DNA of 64,000 nt from Ostrinia nubilalis (taxonomy: Eukaryota > Arthropoda > Insecta > Lepidoptera > Crambidae), in assembly GCF_963855985.1 (NCBI RefSeq), contig NC_087095.1, positions 9,000,001-9,064,000 on the forward strand, written 5' to 3'. A program made the position numbers and the translations under genes. Every line of letters starts with the position of its first letter. The first letter of the stretch is position 1. This document shows positions 1-12,300 of the stretch, one piece after another. The notes beneath the pieces are model-generated. The model worked only from the letters and a program-made list of their open reading frames with translations. It ran no database searches and was not told where the DNA came from.

Positions 1-1017
1 TTTTTATTACTACCATCGGAGCTCATAACAGTTAGTAATCATAATTTTTTTATCAATACTGTTACTACCAAGAACCATTTAAAATACATAATTTTTATTT
101 TCAGATCTTATTTCTTCATAACATTCATTGATCATATTGTTTTAATTAATAATGTTGTTACTAAGAACATACTTCAACTCATAATGTTGTTGTTCAGAAT
201 AATTTACTTTATAACAGACATACTCGTATCTTTAAAAAAATCATATATAATTTAATAGAGTAGATAAGCATGCAGAGCATGCAGCATGAAAGCAAGCATG
301 CAGCATGCATTGGTATCTCCTCGTCTCCGGCGCTGCGGGATGTGCAGCCCTTCCGCCCTTGCGTAACGAGGCTCAGGCACCCACGCTTGCTTCCGCAGCT
401 TCGGCTTTTTGGACCGCCATCGGCGCCTTCGGCGCCTCGGCGACCAGCCTCAGCCGCTCCAGCTCGCCCGGGCGCATGAGCCTCGTTACAGCGGGCGAGG
501 GCTGCCCTCCCTCCACGCCTCCGGCTTTTAAATTACACTCTAGGGGTAGGGCAGACAAGACTACGTGGAGTCGGTTTTGCAGCGATTCGTTTCTGTCACG
601 TTAGTTTTGTGGCACAAAATATTGCCTGTTTTGGACCATTTCAAATTAATTTAATATTAAAATACGATTTAATACGAATATAGACATTATGATTTTCAAT
701 AATATGGATAAATACACTTATGAGTAATAAATTTATGAAAACATATATTAGGATACATCACATTTATGAATATTATAGTTATTTATTCGAATGATTATGA
801 GTTTTGATCATTAGTATAGAAAAATATATGAAAACAAATATTAGTAAAAACTAAGTGTATGATTAGTTATATTATGAATATCAATTATTATGTTTTTAAA
901 TATGTAGGTTTTAAAGTTTTTATGAAGAATGATCATTATGGTATCAAATTGTATGAGAAATATTTTCGGACCTCCAATGATAGGAATTGAAAAGTTATGT
1001 AAGAAAATGCGCTACCG
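1..1017. other. AT-rich flank with a GC-rich patch, no gene recognised
   Basis: Most of this stretch is AT-rich and unremarkable. Positions about 290-540 are strongly GC-rich and carry short open frames on both strands, none resembling a known protein. Within it the 13-bp sequence GTAACGAGGCTCA (363-375) is repeated inverted at 477-489. Just before it (268-308) short repeats of GCATGCAG occur. This may be a fragment of an unknown repeat. Confidence 0.4.
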
Positions 1018-1646
1018 ATTCAGGATTATAGGCTTATTTAATATTTTCATAAATTAACAAAAACGTATTATATTAAAGGTAAACTGGTTTAAATAAATTA
1101 AATGAAACCATCAATCGAGCAAGTAGGATTTTATTATTATTCATCAATAATCAAATTCTGAACTTGAATATTCAACTACAATGTCTGCTCATGAACGCTT
1201 CAAACTCGGTACTTCTTTCCCAATTCCATAAAATTCAACACTTACAAAGTGACAAAAAACTTTAAAATAGGTAGTTGAAACAAACCACAGCTAATTTTCA
1301 TAGTTGACTGTACTATACGATAAACATGTCAGTCAATTTGACAACCTTTGTCGGAAACATTATTCAATAAAAATATTGTCCGAACCCTTAGTATTTCTCT
1401 TCGACAAATACTTTAACACATTGTGAACCACTTTTCTTCCACGACTATAAAAAGATTTTAGCAATTTAATTCACAAAATCAATTGCGCACATTTAAAATA
1501 AAGTTTGTTTACACTTTGACAACAATAGACTGACATGCAAGGTGACATGTAAATGAAGTTTCCAGTTACTGTTGCCATTAAAAGAAATTAGTACCATTAA
1601 TTTTCCGCAACATGGCGAGGGTTTTTATGTTCCTGGTCAGGCTATA
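1018..1646 (+). mobile_element. Truncated copy of a 0.74 kb TIR element (copy 1 of 3)
   Basis: Closely similar to 60536-61280 and, inverted, to 46267-47008. The right end is intact (GGTTTTTATG then TTCCTGGTCAGGCTATA), while the left about 115 bp seen in the other copies is missing. There is no coding capacity. The TA at the border of complete copies suggests a mariner/Tc1-type non-autonomous element. Confidence 0.75.
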
Positions 1647-1664
1647 TGTAGTATTAGTATATAG

Positions 1665-2775
1665 TATAGGTGTACCAGAATCTCATGGCAAACAAAAATA
1701 TTGGAAAAGTGTGTTTTTCATATGGCAATTGTCTATGGTTTAATTGACACCTGTCAAAGAAAATTATGAAATCTGTCAGCCGCTGCAAAATTTTTGTAAT
1801 CTCTTCTTGACTATTTGTTATTTTTGTGAAAAAGTCGAAAAAGTTCAAGCAAGGCATATTGTTTTCAATGTGAATTGTAAAATAAGGCATAATTCAAAGT
1901 CGATCTTTGATTCTAAAGCACGTCGTCGAGTTGACAGTAAGTTGGACTGAAATGTTTTGATACATTTAGTTTATTACCCAACTGTGTCAGAAGGAGGGTT
2001 GTGTTTTTTTATATTATTCTTACTTAATAGCTGCTTTATCGGGGTTTTCAGGTATATCTCACAAATTGGTGCAGATGTTATGACCATGTAAAGAAAATTG
2101 AAAAAGATTTCATAAAGCAAGATTGAATAATGGAGAAGTTTCCAATTTTTTTCTTTGAAATAAACTTGAAATAAATATAAGTAGAACTAATAATAATTGT
2201 GAAATAATCATGAAAATATCTCTACAAATAAATAAGTTACAGGGCCCTAAAGTTGCGCATAACTATTCACGCCATTTTGATCGGTGTATTCACACAGTCA
2301 TTCGGAGTACAAACAGTAAATCACCCCTGATCCAGCCAGTTCACTTTTTTAAAATCTAGCAGTTTTTAATTTTTCAGCTAGGGTCACTCAAGATTCTTTG
2401 TTAGTAAAATTTTGTAACCTTTTTTTTAAATATCCCAGACCTGGCCATATACAAAAAGAACGGCACCGCCTATGTTTCAGTTCCACGCGAAAATATGTAG
2501 GCAATTTAAATAATTAATTTCTCAGACATTTCTTTTCTCACAGACGATTTATTTAATTTCCAAGACCCTTTCCTATGTTAAAAACCTGATGTATTATAAC
2601 AACATTCTTCATACACATACCTACCTAAAATGTATATTCGTACTTCATGTTCATTAATATTAGTCATAAAAGTAAAAAATTAAACAGTATCAAGATCGTT
2701 TATTCCAATTTCCCCAGTATTGCTCTCAACAAAGTTTATTTTCCCTATTTGCCATGAGATTCTGGTACACCTATA
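1665..2775. mobile_element. 1.1 kb TIR element, mariner-like
   Basis: The left end TAGGTGTACCAGAATCTCAT (continuing GGCAAA) recurs inverted at the right end, a 26-28 bp TIR flanked by TA on both sides. It holds no transposase; the short open frames at 1654-1890 and 1744-1950 run across the TIR and are not gene-like. It lies 20 bp from the end of the neighbouring truncated element. Confidence 0.7.
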
Positions 2776-3302
2776 GTAGTAGTTCCATGAAATTATAATA
2801 TCTCTGCTATTTATTTTTTTCTAAAATAGTTATATGTCAATGTCAATGTCATTGTCACATCTGTGAGGTCCCTTGGATCGGTGTAGAGCAGCGAGATACT
2901 TGTATTTATTTATAATATTTATTTACCAAAGGTGATTGTCTTGTATTCGTTTATTTGTACAAAGGTATCCTGTAATTTCTGAAAATATTTGTGTCTGGTT
3001 TATTTCATCAAGAAAAGTCTCAAAACTAATCAGGTGAAGGCTATCGGATACTGTATGCATTTATGTATTTTGTGTTCAGTTGTATTAGAATGGACAAGAT
3101 TACCTTGTATAGGTTCGATCTAACAACCAAACTGCGCTGACTCAGTTCTATTTATACAAGTTACAAGCGCATACGATGCAGTTTCACGTCTGTGCTAATA
3201 ATTCCTTTAGATGAAAATAAGGTGTGGTGTGAGTCATCAACAGTGCTCGGGAATTCGGGAAGGTTCCTAATTTTGGTTCGTTTTTCTCAGTAGTAAAGAA
3301 AA
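2776..3302 (+). promoter_or_regulatory. Upstream region / probable 5' UTR of the nucleosidase-like gene
   Basis: No repeat or coding sequence was recognised here. A pyrimidine-rich tract ending in an AG (about 3275-3291, TTCGTTTTTCTCAG) lies 10-15 bases before the ATG and looks like a splice acceptor, so a non-coding first exon probably sits further upstream, perhaps in this interval. No core promoter motif could be assigned. Confidence 0.3.
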
Positions 3303-6300
3303 ATGGCAGACCCTGTTGAAGAAAAGGTGGTAATGACGCCGAAATGTAAAACAGAAACGTCCACCATCCTTGTGGTCGAAAGGAAGGCAGTCGAAGCTGA
3401 GGCCAGCGATAAAACCCATGTTGCTGGCGGTGACCACACGGGACTAATTATAAATAAGGAAAAAGTTTATGGTAACTATGATTTATAAGTTAATCAAATG
3501 CATTTATTATGTTTATTATAGAATTAGAACCTACACAAATACATTTATATAGTCAAGGACGGCCTTATCAGTTGACCATGTTTATTTGAAATTCAGTATT
3601 ATATTCTGGATGTTAACCTAAAATGAATGTTTAATATTGATTAAAAGTTGAAAGCTTAACCAAGTCTTGTTAGATTTTGAATGTTTAAAGTAACTAGATA
3701 TTATTATATTGAATATAAATAAAATATAGTTCTACTTTAGTTGTATACTGTTTTACTGAATAATAATTAGCTTAATGTGACTTATGATCAGATAAAAAAT
3801 AATAATTTGATCATTAATGCCAAAGATTACCTCTTACAAAGTTACTATCAAATAGGCTCTATGTAACATTATTAATGAAGCAGATAATATTCATGTATGT
3901 GTATGACTAATTACAGGACAATGGCATTGTCTCAGCTTTATCTGTAATTGAACTCATTAAGCATTAATTGAGAGTTCAATCTTCAGCCTTGTATTTCTTG
4001 TACTTGTGTTCTATGTAGATTTACAGTTTCTCTTTAATATGGAAATCAATTATGAAGATTTTAGACTAGAGTTCTTACTTTTCTTAAACTTATTGTATGT
4101 TGTATTTACAGAAAATGGAGTCACAGAACCTTGCCATGCTCAATTGGAATTTTGGGTGTACCTCGTATCTGTAGCCAATGGATCACACACCAGAGAAGCG
4201 CGGGCCCTCAGATTCTGGTTCAAACCACAAACACCCCCTAGTGAAAGATCCCATGAAGCCCAAGCCTTTTTCCGAGAGCTTGTGAGCCCACAAGACTTCC
4301 CTAAAGGTATGTGTAGTTTTGAATTCATATTTTTGGAAACAATACATCTCACTCTAAATTGACAAACTTATAAAGAGTAAATAAAACATAATCAGTACAA
4401 TGTTTTATAAGGCATCTGTTTTCAACCAAATTAGAAAGTATGCTACACCATTATTATGAAGTATGGAGCATATAAATGAGCATAATGTTAATGGTCGGCC
4501 GTTTGGTGTAGTGGTTCAGAACGGACTACTATGCCGAGAGGTCCCGGGTTCGATTCCCGGCCGGGCAGAAATTGAAATGATGAATTTTAATTTCTGTGAC
4601 GGGTCTGGGTGTGACTATGTATAATATTTATGTATTTAAAAAAAAAAGTATATAAGTAGTATATCCGTTAAGCTAGCACCCATAACACAAGCATTAAGTT
4701 GCTTACTTTGGGGCTAGCTGGCGCTGTGTGAAATTGTCCAAAGATTTAGATTTATTGTCCAAATTGTCCAAAGATTTAATGTTAATGGAAACATTATTAA
4801 TGTCAAAATATTATCTTGTTTTCAGATTACGTTGGATTTATAAAGAAGATCATGAAATTGATGCAGCATAAATACCACCAACTGAAAATCCTGGAAATAG
4901 AGCTAAGACAAGAGGGCAGGAGAACACCACCACCTGGTTGGTATTATATTTATTCCTTATCAGCCTTTTTTCATCTGGCCATATAAAAAACCACTTGATT
5001 TGGGAGATTCTAAACTTTCATGTTTTATCTAAATGCTGTTTCTCAGTTGTATTTGTCTTGAAAGCAGTCTCAACTCAATGTAGGCACTTAAGTCTTAAAA
5101 TACTGGTTTTCATCAATGAATCAATTTTTGCCAGAATTCAGTGCAAGTCAAATCTAGAAATTTTAAAAATAAGTCAGACAAATATTATGAGATTTTTATT
5201 TAAATGCTATAAGTAGGTACAGTATTATAAATAATTAAAATAAATATTAAATGCCTATATTTTATATTAGAAACCCATTATTTTGTGTAATTTAATATTT
5301 TATTTACTGTTTATACATATTATTACTAATTTATTGTATAGATATGTATTTATTAATTCTATCGTACAGAAACCAATGGCGTAGTTACGAGTAAGGGTGT
5401 CGTATACAACTATTGTAATGGGTGTATGTATTTTATTATATTGTAGTGCATGTCCGTTTTATTCTAATCAGTATGTTATTCTTATTTATGTTTAACAGTC
5501 TATCTCTCACAACTCTTAACTAGGATTTCTTGAAGTGTGCCTTGTATTTCGTAACAACTTTATATTTCCATTTTGTAGACTAGAATGTGTGGGATGTGTA
5601 ACAAATATTTTGAACTGGCCTCTGAGGAAGTGTTCATTCATGTAGATTTAGATTTGCAAAACAAATATTGTCTGTCATTACTTCCTGTTTTTTATTTTTG
5701 GATCTATAAATCGCTGTGTCATTTCGGCATCTTGCTTTATGCGAAACGAATCTAGATCCGAAAATATGGAAACGACTTAGTATAGGGAGTAGCCCTGAAA
5801 AGAAAAATTAAATGTGTAGTAGATTACTATCAGTACAATATTCAGTTTAGATCTTTAGCACCAGAACATTTAGCTCTATCAAATAACTTTACTAATAAAT
5901 CTATCTAATATCATTTCTTTACAATCATTTAGTGCTAGAAACTTTATTTCTGCAAATATAGTTTAGTACAAGATAACTTTACGTATTGTTTGAAGTAGAG
6001 TAGAAGTATCATTAGTAAAGTAAAATAATAATCTCACCAAAGGAGATTGGGTCATACTTACTTACTCCATTTTGAATTGGGTTTTAGTATTTTAGAACAA
6101 GTAAAAAGTAAATAAAGTAAACTTATAGTATTATATTATTACTTATAACTTTTGTAACTTCTTATGACTATATTTCTTTAAAGTAGTTGTAGTAGTAATA
6201 AAAAGTAAACTGAATTTCTACTTTTAACTGATTGTTCCATGTAGAACCAATCTTGTGAATATAAACACATACATTTATTATTTAAAGGTTGGTCACTGTT

Positions 6301-9300
6301 ACCAAGAATACAATAAATCCCAGAACACAAGGTGAAACGCATCTGCAACGAAACTGCAACTTCTAGTTACTTTTGAGTTGCATCTAAGTTTCTGCCATAG
6401 CGTCCGTTGAGAGACCACACATTGCAACGCGTTTCAAACCGGTTTCAAACTGGTCGCGTCATGTGTGGTCTCTCAACAGAATCTATGACAGAAACTTAGA
6501 TGCAACTCAAAAGTAACTAGAAGTTGCAGTTGCGTTTCACCGTGTGTTCTAGGCCTAAATGGTATGTTTAAACATAATTGTTTTGATTGCAGCTTTTATT
6601 GAAGATAGTGCCGCAAGCCAGACTCCAATAATATCTGAACAAAGAGTTTTGGACATGATAGAGAACGCTTATCCCAACCCCTTGACTGTTGAAGACTTCG
6701 TGTCGTAAGTACCTTTTTACAGATCATAGCTTAGGTTTGAATATTTTATTGAGTCTGAATCAAATGTTGAGCAAAGTTTCTTACACGGGTCATTGTCGGG
6801 AAATTAAAGACGACCACCGCTTACACCAAGCTAAACACTGGATTGCATCTTATAACAGACGACGGACATCAGATTATACATTTTGGTTTCTAAATAAGCC
6901 ATATTACAACGACATACGTCGTCACAGTGTCGTCTGCACAGTTATAATTATTAGTAGAGATGAAACGGATATCCGGTAACTATCCGGTAGGCCGGATATC
7001 CGGCCTTAATTTATTATCCGGCCGGATACCGGATAGTAACTCACTATCGATATTTAAACACTACGACAATTTCCTATAATAAAATGAAATACAATCTTTG
7101 AGGTAAATATCAATAAAATGGCTTATAATAATGACGGCTTTTATTTAAAGTCCAAAAAGTTACAAAAAAAAGCCATATTAAGGCCTTTCAAAAAACTATT
7201 TTCTTTTTCTGGGCTATTCACTATAATGACGAATACATATAAATAGTAAATATCTTTTAATGTCGAAATATTGCCAATTAAAATAGGCGATCTTTTTTTC
7301 ACTGATGGTCTGATAACATGATGCAGTTCAATCAGATTACGCAGTAAGTAAAATTATTTAATTTTCGCTATTCAATCACACACTCACGATGGCAGCCGTA
7401 ATCGCCCGAATTGATCTGCCCTCTAGACAAGTGGCAAAATCTAACATTCTATTCGGACGGATTCGATTTCGACATGTCTAGTCTACTAGACCCATTGATC
7501 GCGTTCGAAGCACCTGCTGTGCGGCGCTAAACTCGTCACAACATGCAATGAGACAATGGGCCAACTATCCGGCCGCCGGATATCCGGCTATCCGGCCTAG
7601 CAGCTCGCCGGATATCCGGCCAAACAACTATCCGTTTCATCTCTAATTATTAGCTACGATTTTCAAAACAAAAATATAAATTGATAAACTGTCGACTGAA
7701 CAATAAAGTTTTATCTATCCCTTGACGACGATTGCTCAGAAAGGAGATTATAATAAATATGTTTTAGCGCGGGAAAATGGTCCAAGGCGGACATCAAAGA
7801 TGCACTGGAGTCATTGGAGGAAAAGGGCCTAACGCGCACCATGTCCGAAGGATTGTATATCCGTCAACATAGTGTCGACACGCAGGTAATATTCTTTTAT
7901 AACTTTAGGTTATAATATAGACATAGTTATGGCATTTGGTTCTGAGAGATAAAAGTGGGATACCCACCATCAGAAATTCCCTAGGTAAACTATGATAATG
8001 GCTACTCGTTAAGTATTTTAAAATGTATAGTTATGCTAAAATAGGTTTTGCGCGCGCCAGAAGTTCATCTGTCATACATATAAATTCTTGTAGCTGCTAT
8101 CAAAATAACTTTTAATTATGTAAGCAAGGATTGGTTCCTCACAAAACAATACATTCATTTTGTTTATCATCTTGAGACACAACGTGTGTTCTCCAAAGCT
8201 GTCAAGAATGACGCCAGGATTTCTTTGGTTTTCTGGATGCTCATAAAGTCCATCTCTCATACACTATTCCACATACACTGAGCTAATATCGTTTGTTAGG
8301 TGGTGAAACAAATGCCAACGTTGTGTTCGTCACGGCAACCCAGCATAGCCGTGGTCACGGCTCTGTACTGCGAGAAACAAGCTGTAGACGCCATGATGGA
8401 CAACCAAGAGACGTATGTGCGCTACACTACTGTGGGTAAGTCCTTGCCAACTTGATATTGTACCAGTAAAAAGGAGAATAATTGTGTTCAGCTCTACAAG
8501 ACTGTTATTAAGTTACGTAGCCGGATATATCGAACTAATATCAACTGCTAAAACCACTAACAATTGAACCTCAAAAAAATTTTTGCATAGGACCCCAAAA
8601 CACCAACTTTTGGACCATAAGATTAGATGTAATTAGATGTAGTAATAAACCTAAATACTTTTCATAAAACTTGTTACTGTCGGTCATAGTCTTGCATCTC
8701 ATAATTTAAATGAATGACATCAAATAGTTGATAAATTTTGGGTTATACTTATATTAGACACCTTGTATGCCTCCTAAATTATTTTACATTGGCTAGTAAG
8801 ATTTTAGTTGATTGTAATTTCAAAGGAAAACGATACACAAAATAATACACACAGGGTAATATTTTAAATATCGTGTTGTGTTTATTACTTATTAACTTTA
8901 ACAATACGCATCTCTATGATTAAAAACGAACCTACGTTCTTAATTTATAAGTTTTATAAAGGCATGATAATATAATAATAAGACAAGATTTGTAGTATCA
9001 CAAGACTCAAATTCATTATGGCAAAACCTACAACTGTTCTTTTTATCTCATCATTCATTAGGAAGATAAAACAACCACTTGTATTCGTAAGAAAGATTAA
9101 CAATTTAATGTATAGGGACTAAATTTTACAGCAACAAATGCAATAGTTCATTTAAATGCTTTTCTACTTGGAATCTACTAACTAATCACTTCAGTTTTAT
9201 CTTTTAGCACTATGATAAGGCAACAAAAGCAATAAACTGCTTTAACTAATACAACATCGTCATAACACTTAATAAAAGTACATGGATATCATTTAAATAC

Positions 9301-12300
9301 TATAAATGGACAACAATTTTTAATACTTATATTACATAGGCATTAAAATACTGAAAATTAAATAAATAATAATAAATTATGGTCTGGTGGGAAAAAATGT
9401 TAACATTTTTGACTAATGTTTACACTTTTTCAACATTATTAATGGATGTATCTGATCATCCAGTCAAACCAATTATAATGACTTGTAGCTCAAAAAGCGA
9501 TAGCTACACTGTTTACTTATACATATTTTAAGAATTAATTATGTGTATTGTAGACTAACATTACAAGAACAAGTATATTCTTTTATCAGTTATCAGAATA
9601 TTAGCTTAACAATTATAAAAAGTAACTAAACATTTCTTGTGCAAAGCTGTACTATACCAATGTTATTTTTATTGTGCATTTTACATCAGGGTCATCATTA
9701 CTAACCATAAACTACTGCATAAATCTCTAAATTAATATAATAATTTAATTCATACAATTCTGATGTCACTTACATTATTAATGAATAATCTTCATTATGA
9801 TAATTCAAAATGCAATTGATGTATTTTCTGGACATCACCATCTATGGTCAAGAATCTAATATCACTGAGATTATGTTTCAAAAAAAGTTGCTTCATGAGT
9901 ACCGAGTTAAAAGACACATCCAGAAAAGGATTGATGTCTTCAGAAATCCTTATAGTTATTTGAACATCAAACCTCGGACCTGTAAGTAAAAAATATTTTC
10001 TTTTTGGATTAATGATATTACCAATAGTTAAAAAAATGGGGTGATTTACATAGTCTTAATTATGTAGATTCAGAACACAGAGTTACAAGATATTAAACAT
10101 TACTTAGCTCTTTACAACTAACTCTTTACTTTTAAAAAATTTGGAAGGCTTCCTTAACATCTCAATTTATAAAAAAAACAGCCTTTGACCTACTTTTTGA
10201 CCTACCATTCACAAAATAATCATAAAAATCTGTCAAGATATTTGTCAAAACCTATTTTACATACATACAACATAAAACTGCAGTACTCACTCATAATATA
10301 CTGCGACTTACCTTCAATTATTTCTGAAGGAGTTATCGCTCCAATTCCTGAGCCAGGGTCGTCAGGTATAATATTTTGTTGACCATTGTATATTATTTTA
10401 GTAGCAAATTGGTCATTAGAAATTGAAGTCTCCAATTGAAAGGCTATATTCAAGTAATCTGGTCGATCCTGTCCTGTTACTAAGTTTATGGTGAATCTGT
10501 AAAATATTAACAAGAATAATTAATACAGTGCGGTGTTAAAGTATGAAATAGCTGTCTCTATTTTTCCAACAAACATTTTGAATTTTTTAAGAAACCCCAA
10601 ATCTTAGTTGTATGAAATTTTGTGGGTAGATTAAGACAACATTAAACCATCTAATACACAAAGAAAAAACTAGAGAATAACCTGAAAAAATATATTCATA
10701 TTTTTAGGTATAAAATATTACATTCTTAATCATCTCTTTTTACTACTAAACATTTTGAGCACACTAACTATTAGTCATGCATTTCTACTCCACATAAAGC
10801 GATTAACAAAATACTTACAATCTTGGGTCACTTGTTAGGGTGCCAGCAATTTTAATTCTGTCATTTCTTTGAAGTATCCTTGGTAACAGAAACATGATTT
10901 CGTTTTGGTTGACTGGTACTGGCCACGGTGGAGCTCTCTGGCTATCTCCGTTTAATTGTGTGCCGTACTCTTCATTCGCCTGCTCTCTAGAATATCTAAC
11001 AACCAAATAACATTTATAAATACTTCACAGCGTAATTTATTTATCAAACGCCTTACGGTTCGATCGCATGTTATCACTTTGTGTTTGTTAATAATTATAA
11101 TTTACGATAAATGGTTCAAGAAAGCTTATCTCGTTAGGTTATTTTTAGTTGGTTTAAACATTGAATCCCACACCGTTGAAACTATTCTTACATTAGTCAC
11201 AGTTTTGTTTTTCATAACGATCGCATCATAAGTACATACTGCTGCAAATAGGACATCTTACAGTGTTTTGTTTTTATTAAATTTAATTACAATTAGAGAA
11301 GTCGGCGTAAAATAGAGTTTTTCACAATCTGATTTGACAATTATTTTATTTTTTTTACAACAATCGACAAAGAATTTGACATTGACATTAGACAGAGATA
11401 AAAACATGCTCAGACTGCAACCAACTTCACAGTAGACTTGAGTCAGAGTAGAGCGCAATTTTCTCTTCTCACTTCTCACGATACTTTTGTTATATTACCA
11501 AGTTACCAAACACATAAAAAATCTACTTATTAGCACGGAAGTTAAAGGTTAAGTTATTGGGTTAAATGAAGACATTGGTTACCTACTTAGAAAAACTAGG
11601 GTTACTTACTCTACCCAGAATAAGTAATAAAGCATTTTCACAATATTTTGGCCCTTTTTACATCTGTACCAAAGTTAGTCAAGTTTCTTATTAAAAACTG
11701 TTAAACTAATCACTATATTAATAACTGAACAAAAAATGAACATTTCATACCCAAGTATGCAATCCCAACAAGATTTTAACATCTTCAATTATTTCGAGAC
11801 ACTAACCGCAAGTTTACACGTCAAACTGACTAATAACATTGGCGAGTCGTCTCGGATAACTGTCCTACCTACATCTAAGATCTAGAAGTTCGTAAAGAAT
11901 GACGCAATCATGAAAACAAACACGACCACTGCACACACCTTGGGATTAATGGTTAGTATACGTCACGGCACGTAGTCGCGCTTGGAGATTTCACTCGGCA
12001 CTGTGGATTGGATTGGCAACCTACCTTGTCCTATAGCGACCACGCGCCGTAGGAGTACGAAGGCTTGTTTGAACTGACATGCTAATAAAGCACCCAAACG
12101 TGTTCTCGTAGAATGCACCTGTTTATACACGTTACTTTTTGTATTAATATTTTATAGACTTCTGATCGGAAGCGGAACCAACTGTACAATGTAACTATTA
12201 CAAATTTGCTACAGCACTTGGTATTTATGTATTGCATTGCTGACGTACCTACTTAATTGCCAATTAAAGAGATACTCGTAATACCACAGTATATTATGAT

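Noticed and set aside
4494..4567. Possible tRNA gene
   Set aside because: It has A and B boxes but no paired acceptor or clear anticodon stem, and it runs into a SINE body with a repeat tail.
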